From positions 4,602,925 to 4,624,946 of the forward strand of contig BFEA01000025.1 of NCBI GenBank assembly GCA_003427395.1: 22,022 nt of DNA. Direction: 5' to 3'. Positions 1 through 9,015 of the stretch are shown in pieces; positions within the stretch are counted from its first letter, which is position 1, and every line of letters begins with the position of its first letter. The notes beneath the pieces are model-generated. The model saw only the letters and a list, made by a program, of their open reading frames with translations, made no database searches and was not told the DNA's origin. This stretch comes from Chara braunii (Eukaryota > Streptophyta > Charophyceae > Charales > Characeae). The position numbers and the translations under genes were made by a program.

Positions 1-6
1 CGAACC

Positions 7-18
7 GCTCCAATACCA
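7..18 (-). promoter_or_regulatory. Primer-binding site of the younger LTR element
   Basis: Read on the minus strand, the LTR that ends at position 20 is followed by one spacer base and then TGGTATTGGAGC. This differs at two positions from TGGTATCAGAGC, the usual complement of the 3' end of initiator tRNA-Met used to prime many plant LTR retrotransposons. The second element in the window has the perfect motif at 5622-5633 with the same one-base spacer. This orients the element: its body runs leftwards out of the window. Confidence 0.7.
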
Positions 19-19
19 G

Positions 20-496
20 TGTAACGAGCGTGAGGCTGAGGGTGAGCCGAGGGAGAGGAGAGAGAGGGAGAGAGTGAGAGCACACACACACACTCACTCA
101 CTCGACACGACTGACTCGGACTGAGGATCGGACGCAGACACAGTGGCAAGGCACAAAGTCGAAGTTTTGGATTCCGAATGCCGAAACAGCAAGTCACACT
201 GAGTACGAGTACAGCAGCAGGGAACTGGTACGAGACCGGGCCCCGTACCGTACGGGGAGCCGGTATAAGTACCGGTGACACGTACGATACAAGGGGCATT
301 TCTGCAAAGGCCCCGAGGGCAGAACTGAAAAATGCAGTATTTGAAAGTGGCGCCCGAATTGCAGCATGGCGCCAGTTGTCCAAAATCCTACGGTACCAAA
401 GGAGGGGTTTGGAAAAAGGGTGCCAGGCCGAAAACGGGATGCAGCTGAAACAGCAAAAGGTAGACCAGGGATCGAGCCCTGGCAGAGTCCGTAACA
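20..496 (-). mobile_element. 5' LTR of a younger LTR retrotransposon
   Basis: A 477-bp block bounded by TG and CA. On the minus strand it starts TGTTACGGAC and ends GCTCGTTACA, so the two tips are imperfect inverted repeats (6 of 7 bases). A tRNA-Met-like primer-binding site adjoins it on the left and the coding frame of another element's RNase H breaks off exactly at its right edge. It holds no gene. Its middle contains two adjacent palindromes around a TATA-like stretch (241-275), a plausible promoter region, and its U5 side is rich in CT and GT repeats. The matching 3' LTR and internal region must lie left of the window, so superfamily cannot be decided. The open frame crossing it (178-726) is taken to be chance. 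Confidence 0.72.
241..275. promoter_or_regulatory. Double palindrome around a TATA-like box in the LTR
   Basis: Positions 241-257 form a palindrome with 8-bp arms (CCCCGTAC/GTACGGGG) around one base. Positions 260-275 form a second with 6-bp arms (CCGGTA/TACCGG) around four bases. The second covers TATAAG on the plus strand and CTTATA on the minus strand. The surrounding 70 bp are dense in GTAC. Placement in the middle of the LTR fits a core promoter or a factor-binding site, which is an inference. Confidence 0.4.
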
Positions 497-498
497 TT

Positions 499-2530
499 TA
501 CGCTGGGCATGCGTTTGCTGTAGTATTCAAGTGGCCGCAAGCCATCGTCGTCATCTTGTTCCAGCACTGCGTCGATTCCATACTGACTTGCATCCGTAGT
601 AACTACGAATGTCTGTTTGGGATCTGCAATGCGGAGTACCGGGTAACTTACCAAGGCGTCCTTCAAGGCTTGAAAGACATTCGTGCACGTGGTGTCCCAA
701 GAGTAGGGAACATTCTTACTTGTTAGTCGAGACAATGGACGCGCAACAATGGAGAAGCGGGGCACAAACTTCCGATAGTATGACGCGAGACCAAGAAAAG
801 AACGCAGTTCGCAAATGTTCACGGGTTGAGGCCAGTTGCGTACGACCTCCACCTTGGTTGCTTCAGGCTTTAGGCCTGCAGCAGACAACCGGTGCCCAAG
901 ATAGATGACACTATCCTTCCCAAACTCAGATTTCTCTAAGTTGAGATGGAGTTGCGTCTTCTTGAGGATGGTCAGTACTTCCTCAAGGTGCTTGAGGTGT
1001 TCCTTCATGGGCTTACTTAAGATTAGAATGTCATCGAGGTCGACCACCACGAACCGGCCAATCTGTTCACGGAGGACTTTGTCCATGAGGCTTTGGAAGG
1101 TGGTCGGTGCGTTCGTGAGACCGAAGGGCATTACGGTAAACTCGTAAAGCCCATCGCGTGTCTTGAACGCAGTCTTCTGCTGGTTCGCAGGATCGACTTC
1201 AATCTGGTGGTAGCCAGACTTGAGATCGATCTTGGAGAAGACCTTGCACCCACCTGCGGCATCAAGCAAGTCATCTATACGAGGCAATGGATAAGCATTC
1301 TTTCTTGTGATGCGGTTTAGATCGCGATAGTCAATAGACATGCGGAGTTTGCCTCCTTTCTTTGGAACAAACAACACAGGACCACCAAATTCAGATTCGT
1401 TGGGCTTGATCCACCCCTTGTCAATCATCACATCAATCTGTCGTCGGAGTTCCTCCAACTCGTCGGGTCCCATTCGGTATACACAGCCCTTTGGAGGGAT
1501 AGCACCTTCAACCAACTCGATGGTGTGTCGGACCGATCGCGTGGGGACTTCACGTGGCTCGGCCAGAACTTCCGGAAACCGATCGAGGAGGTTTTGGATG
1601 TCTGGTGGGACAGGTGGGGGTGGGGGATCAGCAAAGGGATCACCTAGATCCGGTCACAAGTCGCGTATAAAGACGACCGAATCTGAAGTAGGATCATTTA
1701 GACTATTAGAGGGTAGAGAGATAGAGGTGCTAGAAGTAGAAGTACTAGAAGTAGGGTCACTAGTCGAAGGAGTAGTGGTATTAACCGCAAAAGTAGATGG
1801 CACATGGGTAGGACAAACAAAGGCAATATACAATTGTTCTTCCTCCTTGTGCTTGGGTCATTTCTTGCAGAACTGCATAGCATTCAGAAAAGTCACTGGG
1901 GACTCGTGCTTCTCATCCAAGAGGACAGGAAGCTTGTTCCCTTGAGCATCTTTGATCATGAAAAGTGACTCCTTCCACTTGGTCCATTCGCATTGGGACT
2001 GCAGCCGGCCCAAGCCAAGGACAACGTCGAAGGGGCACTTGTCAAGAACATAGAAGTTCAATGCGTGTGCGACAGTTTTGTCCTTGTCAAAGGTAGTGCG
2101 CACACCTTTGACCGCATACGTAGAAGAGACAACTTCTTGGTTGCCAACTTGGGTCCGGCAAGGGTTCTGCAAGGCCACTTGCTTCATCCCCTAGCCCACT
2201 TTGCGTATCCCGTGAGGTGACATAAAGCTAGTCGTAGCGCCACAGTCAACCAAAACACGGAGATAGCGGTGGTTTATGAGAAGTTTGAAGAATATCAACT
2301 TCACTGTCCCCTGGGCACGCTGCTGTTTCATCTCAACCCAATGCTCCAAGTGATAGTGAAAATCGACCGTCCCAGACTCCTCCCACGGCTCGACATACAA
2401 AACATTACTCACCTCAGTCTTGTGTTCAGCAGATGTTTGGGCTTCAAAGGAGGACTGCTGATCTGCCTCAGATTTAGTCTCCCCTGCTGTAGAGTTTGCT
2501 GAAGTTGACTCTACGCCCGGTTCTGGTTTC
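499..2530 (-). pseudogene. pol: pol remnant: protease, reverse transcriptase, partial RNase H
   Basis: One reading frame runs from about 2530 down to 499, broken by TAG at 2191-2193 and TGA at 1858-1860 and 1654-1656. Protease shows the active-site block LVDCGATTSFMS (DCGA at 2236-2247) and later PFDVVLGLGRLQ. The RT part starts near 1653 with a proline-rich lead and shows WIKPNESEFGGPVLFVPKK, SIDYRDLN, SKIDLKSGYHQI, MPFGLTNAP, YLGH and LRSFLGLASYYRKF, all typical of Ty3/gypsy. The catalytic YLDD motif reads DLDD (codons 1030-1041): the Tyr codon TAC has become GAC, which should abolish activity. RNase H begins with VTTDAS (catalytic Asp) and stops after the codons for RMPSV, where the younger LTR starts. 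Integrase is absent. It would have acted in cytoplasmic virus-like particles, copying element RNA into DNA. The stops and the active-site change mark it as a dead copy. Confidence 0.92.
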
Positions 2531-4093
2531 CCTGCAGCCTATAACAATCTTGTACCTTATGGTTTGGTTTTTGGCAATGCAGGCATACCCCTTTCTTGAG
2601 TCTNCCCCGCCAGTCATTTTCAGTAATCCGGAGGTCGACCCAAGGTTTAGTAGTCGCATCCTCCGGTTTAGGTGGGATCTTGACTCCCTTGGGAAGTTGG
2701 ACATAGTTTTTCCCTGCACTCCAGGTCCCTTTGCATTGGCAGTCTTTTTAAAGGCAGTAAATTTTTCTTCTTCTTTGTTTGCATCAGACTCATGGGCTGA
2801 AGAACAAGCTGTATCAGAGTCTTGTTCTTGGTCGTCACCAAGAGTGGGGTCATCTGCATCGGCATCTTCTTCGGCCTCCAGCAGGTCATGCACAGCTAAA
2901 CGGTTGCTGCCTTTGAACCGTTTGTCGCCCATGGGCTTTTTGCTGCCTGCTGTGGTGACGAGGTTTACATCCTCAAGACTGACTATGTCCTTCATCAAGG
3001 TGAACCAGTCAGTGTAACCAATGAAGTCCCTGCCCACGCGATTAGTAAAGTTGGTGGGAACCGCGCCTTTGACCACATCCAAGCAAGATTGCGCAGTCAG
3101 TTCCAATCCGGGTGTAGCAAACATCTTGCTAAGATAGGTCTGCAGGTTTTTCATGGAGCCCGCCCACTTGCTGCGCTTGATCTTGTCAAGCTGAATTATT
3201 GCCCTTGATGCAGCATGTGGATCCAGGTATTGTGAAATGAGTAGTTTCTCGAGGGAGGCAACCGGGGTGGCCTTAAGCCATCTTGTTAGTTGAATTTTAG
3301 GAATCCCAGCTCGCGTAGGTTGGACCTCTAAGAAGCCCCCCACGGCCGGTTCGACATTCATTCCCATGATCACAGACTGGTTCTCAGGTTGAGTCCCCAG
3401 AATCTCGAAATATGCCGTCGTGGAGCTGATCCAGGATTCGATGTCTTCTTTGCTGTCGTACTTAGACGGTATTTGAACCGCCTTACGATCCACATAGGGA
3501 CCGGCGTTGCTGGGACCAGCTCCTGCTGGTTCCAATCTTGGGGCTGCACCAGTTGCAGAATTTTCGGCCTCGCTGCTTGTCACAGCAACAGCGGAATTTG
3601 CACTTGTTGCAGGTCCCGAGGGGGTTGCCAACACATTCAAGGAAGAAGATACAGTAAGAGAGGCAGAGGTAGTTTCAATTGCAGCTTCAGATCCAAGGGG
3701 TAGAGGAAGAGGGTTGGCCACTTGGGCTTGTCGCAGCTCAGCTACCTCCCTTGTCAATTCATGGTACTTGCGGGTCATATCAGTCAGATCATCTTGAAGT
3801 GTTTGCAACTTTGCGAAGACTTCAACGATCTGACTGGTATGATCCTCAAGATTCCTGACTTGAACAAGGGTTGTGAGTATAGACTGCAATTGTTCCCCAC
3901 ACTGCTCTTCAGTCGGTGAGGGAACAGTCTTTAGGATGGCCACTTGCCTTTTCAGCAAGGTCTCCTTCATCTCCTTCTCTGCCTCCTGTTCCCTTTTGAT
4001 TGCACTATCTAGGAGTGCTTATAGATATGGTTTTTCGGCATCATTGGCTGCATCTAACATGGCCCGCCATTGCACTGAAGTTAGCTGAGCCAT
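2531..4093 (-). pseudogene. gag: gag remnant with coiled coil, capsid region and zinc knuckle
   Basis: The likely start is ATG at 4091-4093 (MAQLTSVQWRAM); the frame is also open upstream to an ATG at 4303, but that stretch is low-complexity Arg/Glu. A TAA at 4019-4021 interrupts the frame after about 24 codons. Then come a predicted coiled coil (about residues 80-125), an Ala/Ser/Pro-rich linker (125-205), a capsid-like region starting near SKYDSKEDIESWISS (210-375), and an acidic Asp/Glu stretch. The frame shifts near 2727-2732, consistent with loss of one base. The new frame runs through an undetermined base (N, 2604) into a CCHC zinc knuckle, CLHCQKPNHKVQDC, at 2544-2585 (C-X2-C-X4-H-X4-C). 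A second shift near 2521-2540 leads into the pol frame. Gag would package element RNA in particles. The domains are clear; the product is not functional. Confidence 0.85.
2544..2585 (-). other. CCHC zinc knuckle of gag in a shifted frame
   Basis: Fourteen codons on the minus strand encode C-X2-C-X4-H-X4-C, the nucleocapsid RNA-binding knuckle of retroelements. They lie in a frame different from both the capsid part of gag upstream and pol downstream, so a simple open-frame scan misses the motif. This shows two separate frame changes on either side. Confidence 0.85.
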
Positions 4094-5621
4094 TTTTGGA
4101 CTGTCAGTATTGACAGGTGGGTCAGAGAGTCGCCAGTCAGCAAAAGAATTAATTAGACTCTCAAGAGGTTCACTCCCCCTCTCACTTGGACGAACACTCC
4201 TTTTCCCAGTCCTTGCCCACTTCAGACAATCACTTTCCCTCTCTCCCTTTTCTCTCTCCCTCCTCTCTCTCTCTTCTTTTTGGTTGCGGGTCTCCACGAG
4301 CATCGGAAATGAACTCAGAGAAACAGACTGAAAGCTCAGAGAAGAGAAGGTAGAACTCCTAGCCGGAGAGGCATTTCATTTGGAAGTAGAGAGCAGCAAA
4401 CTAAAGAAAAACAAACAACTTCAAATGAGAGGTCTGATCCGGCGACCCAGTCTGATCAGACTGCATACGAGGTCCTCTCGAGTCCAGTCTGACCAGCTCT
4501 GTGACCGTACAGCAAACCAGACAACGAGTGACTAAATGCAACAATGGAGAATTGAGTGGTGTACAGGGTGCGAGTCAAACCACGGACAATTCAATCCAAA
4601 AAGACATGTGAAACGTCTCAACCAAGATCCCCTCGGCAGTGGGTGTCCTAACCAAGAAGAATGAACTCCGTATCCCAGCCAAGAAGACAAGAGGTCAATG
4701 CCCAACCGATTTGGGTCCAGAGGCTCTTCTTGTTTGGGCCCGGGCCCGCTGGGTCCCAGGGGTCCCACGTAGGTCTCAACCAGGTCCCAACCAAGAGGAG
4801 TTCCACATGGACTTAGTTCAGTTTCTACTGCACTGAAAAACGAAATTTCAACTTCTGGCAGAACCTACAGACTACAACCGTTCAAAGATGAAAAGACAAA
4901 GCACTGTAGAAAGACTCGGCATTTAGGTCAAGATACTTCATTTTCCATCCATCAAGCGAGTAGTTAGACCACATGCATTCAGTCACACAATCAAGACCAC
5001 AGAGGAGTAGGAAAAGAAACCCAGAGTACCCCAGCAGGACAGTCAATACCATACACACATACATGGGCATCCCTTAGGTGCACGACACTTACCTGAGTGG
5101 CCTTGAGCTTCGAGATGAATAGAACTCACCCCCCCTCTCANGTGGTCCTCCTGACCCCTCTAACGCTACCCCTGCACTAGTGTCCTATCTCCTAGGAGGG
5201 TCTGACTCCAACACCAAAGTGCAACGCCGGATCCCCCGTCAATGCTGAAGAACAAAGTAGCAACTTGCAGTCCGTAGATGCTGAGTGGCCGCTGACCCTC
5301 AAGCTCGCCTACTTGAGGGCAGCCCTTAAGCTGCCAAGTGTCTCCCTTGAATCGGATTCCAGGTGCGAGTGCCTCTCACTGTCGCCTCTCTCAAATCGCC
5401 ACATGAAGTCTCCTCGAAATGTCTCGCCACCCTAATCTCACTCTCAAGCAACCTGGTTAGGTTCTATGTCGACCCCACATGACCTAACCAGGTGGGGCAG
5501 CTTCCCTTAGCCACGCTGCCCCACTTCCCTCAACCAACCAACCCTAACCCTAAGTGTTGCCCTCAACCACTTAAGTTAGGGTTAGGGCAGCAAAGTCAAC
5601 TCTCACCAGCAAGTAGAATCC
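4094..5621 (-). other. Long 5' leader of the gypsy element
   Basis: About 1.5 kb between primer-binding site and gag, with no convincing gene. Its upstream half (5296-5586) is a chain of inverted repeats that would fold into hairpins in element RNA. A perfect 16-bp palindrome, CAGTCTGATCAGACTG, lies at 4448-4463. The region 4690-4800 is rich in GGGTCC/GGGCCC. A CT-rich run lies at 4226-4280. One base is undetermined (N, 5141). A leader this long is more than most gypsy elements carry, so an unrecognised insertion inside it is possible. Confidence 0.55.
5296..5586 (-). other. Cluster of hairpins in the retroelement leader
   Basis: Directly visible inverted repeats are: 5296-5303/5312-5319 (8 bp), 5318-5323/5330-5335 (6 bp), 5451-5462/5482-5493 (perfect 12 bp, ACCTGGTTAGGT), 5492-5500/5516-5524 (perfect 9 bp, GTGGGGCAG) and an imperfect pair near 5541-5586 made of CCCTAA-type repeats. 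Neighbouring stems abut or overlap by one or two bases. In retroelements such leader structures can serve packaging, dimerisation or translation; which applies here is unknown. Confidence 0.5.
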
Positions 5622-5633
5622 GCTCTGATACCA
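5622..5633 (-). promoter_or_regulatory. Primer-binding site, initiator tRNA-Met type
   Basis: On the minus strand this reads TGGTATCAGAGC, the standard complement of the 3' end of plant initiator tRNA-Met including CCA. One base (5634) separates it from the LTR end CATAACA. It fixes the border between LTR and internal region and the minus-strand direction of the element. Confidence 0.88.
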
Positions 5634-5634
5634 A

Positions 5635-5905
5635 TGTTATGACCCTGGCCAATTTCGAGATACACATCCACCGGAAAGTACAATCTCATCCAATTGCAGA
5701 AAGAAATGAATGAACTTGAGAGAGGAGAGAGAGGATTAGAAGAAGAAGAAGAAGTAAGAGAGAAGAAGAAGAAGATGAACACCAGCAAAGACAATGACAA
5801 GGCTCTTCTTCTTCGCCCAACAATCTCCTCCTCCTTATCTCCCCCTTCTCTTATTCATACAAGGAATAATAATACAATGTTGAATGACTGATCCAGAATC
5901 AATGT
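5635..5905 (-). mobile_element. 5' LTR of the older gypsy element, right edge uncertain
   Basis: The LTR end next to the primer-binding site is clear: on the minus strand it finishes GGGTCATAACA. I could not find the matching inverted tip on the right. The AT-rich stretch 5845-5905, with TTGTATTATTATTCC on the minus strand, gives way to unrelated GC-richer sequence near 5905, which is taken as a provisional border; the tip may be lost. The interior holds GAA/GAGA runs (5718-5776). Both LTRs in the window have similar tips (TGTTATGA and TGTAACGA on the plus strand) but otherwise look different, so they are probably different families. Confidence 0.55.
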
Positions 5906-5984
5906 CCGAGTCCCTCTTCTACTGCAGGTATCACTTAAGGTCCACCATAGCCATGGCCACCTCTCCCACTCTTCCCTCTCATAG

Positions 5985-6174
5985 GCCGAGGCTATGGCGG
6001 ACTACTGGGCTCTGCTCAGATGCCCAAAGGACAACCCAAAGCAGCTATGGCTGCTCTAGCTCAGGCCGCCATGCCTGCCCCTGCCCCGAAGCTTCTTGGT
6101 GTAGCTCTCCCCAGCTGGGGACTCCCTGCTGCAGCGCCCACCAAGGTGATGAAGATGGCTGCCACCATAGCCAG
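5985..6174 (+). other. Exon-like segment, unrecognised
   Basis: A pyrimidine tract ending CTCATAG (5984) precedes 190 bp that end in a strong donor, CCAG|GTAAGT, at 6174/6175. One frame is open throughout and reads as an Ala/Pro/Met-rich peptide ending MKMAATIAR. A second pyrimidine tract ending CCCCAG (near 6253) could be the next acceptor, but the frame joined to it stops after about 30 codons. Another strong donor, ACAG|GTAAGT, lies at 6654/6655. No family is recognised and composition bias could explain the open frame. Confidence 0.2.
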
Positions 6175-6718
6175 GTAAGTACCCCTGGTGCTCCTCCCCC
6201 TTCCTTCCTTCTTCCTCCTTCTTCCTCCCTCGTGTCCTTCTCCTTCCTCCCCAGCAGCGCTGCTCCAGCCATCGCTCTACCAGTGTGTCGCCAAACTTGC
6301 ACACCGAAAAAGAGGCCGGACTCTCCGCCCGGCCAGAAGATATAGCGGCCTGCTTTGCCTCTTGGGCGGTGACTTCCAGGCCGCTCGGCCTCCCAAGCAA
6401 CCGGTACCTCCTCCCTTTCGGAGGAAAACATCATTGCAGACTCTGATATTGCCCGTACAGGCCCTAGACCCAGACTGGTTGGACTGATATCTGCCTAGAC
6501 CTAACCTACAACTACTGGGCCTCTAAAAATGCCACTTTTGTCTTCTTCTGCTCGGCCTCCAGTACCTGCACATCTACCCCTTCCAGGTGCAGTACCGGCC
6601 TACCCGCTACTTGAGTGTTTTTCCCCGCTGCAACCCCTCAATGTCACGGCCACAGGTAAGTACCGGCCCTGAGGGCCCAACGAACGAGCAAGTGCCCTGA
6701 CGGGCCACACACATACTC
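6175..6718. other. Intergenic or intronic, CT-rich then GC-rich
   Basis: Positions 6190-6254 are almost pure CT, like an intron pyrimidine tract. The rest is GC-rich, with short open frames on both strands that overlap each other and match nothing I know. Apart from the donor-like GTAAGT at 6655, nothing can be supported here. Confidence 0.4.
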
Positions 6719-6838
6719 ATGCCAACCAGCACTCAGACAGGCACGGTCACACACACACCCAAGCCAACCAACACTCAGACAGGCATGGTCACACACACAC
6801 TCAAGCCATCCAGCACTCAGACAGACATGCAGTCCAGC
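6719..6838. repeat. 42-bp tandem repeat, nearly three copies
   Basis: Units begin at 6719, 6761 and 6803. The first two are complete (42 bp, three differences) and the third diverges after about 30 bp. Each unit carries CACTCAGACAG and an AC-repeat. The period is a multiple of three, so the minus strand shows a repeated 14-residue Cys-rich peptide, but no gene context supports translation. Confidence 0.8.
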
Positions 6839-7741
6839 AAGCGTGCACACACAGACTTAGTAGCAAGCGGGAAACTCAGCAGGGCATTCAGTCTATGGGC
6901 AAAACTCAGAAATCAGTTGTGTGTTTCAGTCCATGTATGGACGGGTTATCACAGAATTATCTTTATACAACAAGGTGCGGCTCTGTCTTGTTTTCTTAGC
7001 AATGTTTTCTGATGACAGCAAAGGACGATTGAAGAGATGGAGATGGCACAGCAATTGAGGTCACAAAGGTGGGCAATGGTGTCAGGAGGGAGGTGGGAAA
7101 AGAGGGAGGAGGATGAGGATAAGACAGGAGGAAACAGCGGGTGAAGTGGAGGAGAAGTAACTAATCTTGATGATACCAACCTGGGTTTCAGGGAACAGAG
7201 GCATGCCTTGCCCTCGTCTTCCTGCTTCTTCTTCTTCCAATGTCGTCTTCTTCTCATTCTTGGTCAATAAGGTCCTTGCCCTGCATGTTGTGCACAGCAG
7301 CGGTGTCCTTCTCTTCCTCACTGAATCATTTTCCTGTCTTGCTCTTCCCCGTCCTCGTCTTCCCGTTTTTGTTCTCCTCCTTTTGCTACTTACATCTTCG
7401 CCGCCTCCTTCCCGTTCTCTCTCACATCCTCCTCCTCCTCGACCAGGCCCCTTTCATTGTCATGCTGTGGCATCAACCTCCTCATCCGTCTACTGCTCCT
7501 CCTTGCTTCGATATAGCTTCAAAATTTCCACCACGCAGTAAGGAGAAAACAATGAGGAGAAGTGAGGGAGAGAAGTGGGGACGGCGACATGGAGAAGAGG
7601 TGGTGCGAGGAAGATGAGGGGGAGGGAGGAGGAGGTGGTGGAGGAGAAGAAATATCAAACATTGTGGTGTTGTACGTCAAAGTTATCATCTGCAAAAGAG
7701 AATAACCTTTGAAAGGCCTTGATGCACATCGAAGAAGATTC
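6839..7741. other. Low-complexity spacer, no gene supported
   Basis: GA-rich stretches (7070-7150, 7545-7650) alternate with CT-rich stretches (7200-7440). Open frames on both strands are Ser/Pro/Leu- or Arg/Glu-rich and mirror the base bias. No promoter, RNA gene or known repeat is visible. Confidence 0.5.
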
Positions 7742-7930
7742 AGGCAGAGAGGGAGGATGAGGAAGAGGAGGAAGAGGAGGAAGAGGAGGAAGAGGAGGAG
7801 AAAGAAGAAGAGAAAGAAGAGGAAGAAGAGGAAGAAGAGGAAGAAGAGGAAGAAGAGGAAGAAGAGGAAGAAGAGGAAGAAGAGGAAGAGGGGGAATAGG
7901 AGGAAGAGGAGGAAGAGGAAGAGGAGGAGA
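7742..7930. repeat. Long polypurine tract, 9-bp GAA/GAG minisatellite
   Basis: From 7759 to 7896 every base on the plus strand is a purine (138 nt); after one T at 7897 a further 33 purines follow (7898-7930). Much of it is a 9-bp period made of GAAGAAGAG or GAGGAAGAG. Mirror-symmetric purine runs of this length can form triplex (H-) DNA and stall polymerases. The long Lys/Arg or Ser-only open frames across it are artefacts of the repeat. Confidence 0.9.
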
Positions 7931-7979
7931 TCACCTGCAATGGTGATATCATCAACCTAGACTACCTGGCGAGGCACCA

Positions 7980-8350
7980 AGGCTGCCTCTGGCTGCCTGC
8001 ATGGCCCAGTCAGGCCAGGTCCGGGCAGGTCCTGGGCAGCCCCGACACGAAGTCAAAAAAGACAATCAGAAAATCTGGAAAGCCAATTTACGTTCTGTAG
8101 AATTGCGCACAAAGGAGTTTTGCCTGAGGGTCACTTCGACATTGTTTATTAAATTCGAATTTCAATCTATATCCATATACGGCACATCCCTCTGAACCCC
8201 TTTGAAACCCTTTTACCCCATCTAAGGCCAGATTCTGACTGCTCAGGGCCAGGCACAGATCTGGCCTGAGGTCAGACTCTTTTTTTCCCCTCCTTTTTTA
8301 GTCTGTCGGACTCTGTCCACATCACCCGTGCAGGTGGTGTCCAGCCTGCC
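7980..8350 (+). repeat. Dispersed repeat, copy A
   Basis: This segment resembles 18720-19180 in the same orientation and order. Its clearest part is 8230-8287 against 19075-19132 (shared AGATTCT, CTGGCCTG and GTCAGA blocks, then a T-run). Weaker matches lie upstream around AATTGC...GAGGGTC and a stretch of ACCCC/AAACCC. Copy A also holds nested inverted repeats: 8225-8233/8259-8267 (9 bp, perfect) and 8242-8252/8261-8270. No coding capacity is visible, so it may be a non-autonomous element; the ends are not defined. Confidence 0.45.
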
Positions 8351-8982
8351 CGGGCGACACAGGTAACACGCGATTGACTAGTCATTATGAACACAGGTCA
8401 TGTGTGCACTGTGTCTATTGTCCCTATCGGCAGCGGCGCAAGGCATTAGCACCCTGCCAACAACCTTCACTTTGTTTCCCTTTTGCCTCCAGTCTGGCCC
8501 TCAGTCTATTCAACCATGGATGCAAACAATGAGCTTGAGCATAGTTGATCCTCCTCCCATCCTCTGCCCCCAGCACCCCTGTGTTTGCCCTACTTCCTAC
8601 ACTTCTATACTACTTTTTTTACTTTTTTTTTTTTTTTCGGGGGGCGGGGCGGGCGGGTTGAAGCCAAACTGCTGCTGAATTGCCAGGAAAATATGGCTCT
8701 GAGATTGCCCTGTGGGAGACAGGGATAGCTCCTCCATCCATAACTTTTGTGCCTCATTTGATCCATCCTCAGTACTACTGGACTGACTGGTAACACCCTA
8801 GGTGCAACCCTCATCACAACTTCACAGGTCCACTGTAACTGCCCAACAGGTCAACTGAGCCTGTAGGATATAAGCGGCCTACGCGAGAATAGACACTGTC
8901 AACAGGAAGCCAAATATGTGGTGGTCCTTGGTACCCTGCTTGCGGTGAACATAGCTAACATTATCGCCTGTCCCGAAGGACC

Positions 8983-9015
<33 letters not shown>

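Larger units (their letters stand above)
497..5905 (-). mobile_element. Decayed Ty3/gypsy-type LTR retrotransposon, 3' part cut off
   Basis: Reading leftwards on the minus strand the order is LTR (5905 to 5635), primer-binding site (5633-5622), a leader of about 1.5 kb, gag with a CCHC zinc knuckle (4093 to about 2530), aspartic protease (about 2300-1860), reverse transcriptase (1653 to about 800) and the start of RNase H (to 499). There the LTR of another element interrupts it, so the rest of RNase H, integrase and the 3' LTR are not in the window. Protease-RT-RNase H order and the RT sequence place it in Ty3/gypsy; without integrase the clade cannot be named. It is defective: four in-frame stops, two frameshifts and a changed RT active-site motif. 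The right LTR edge is uncertain. Confidence 0.85.

Noticed and set aside
178-726. 182-residue plus-strand open frame at the left end
   Set aside because: It runs through the LTR and antisense through the RNase H/RT remnant; its sequence follows neither and has no family features.
2496-3017. Plus-strand open frame over gag
   Set aside because: It is antisense to the recognisable gag remnant and is Ser-rich by composition only.
5541-5586. CCCTAA/TTAGGG repeats as a telomere relic
   Set aside because: Only two units on each side, arranged as an inverted pair inside the retroelement leader.
6719-6838. CRISPR array
   Set aside because: The 42-bp units are contiguous without spacers, and the host is eukaryotic.
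7709-7960. Lys/Arg-rich open frame and its Ser-only mirror
   Set aside because: Pure products of the GAA/GAG minisatellite.
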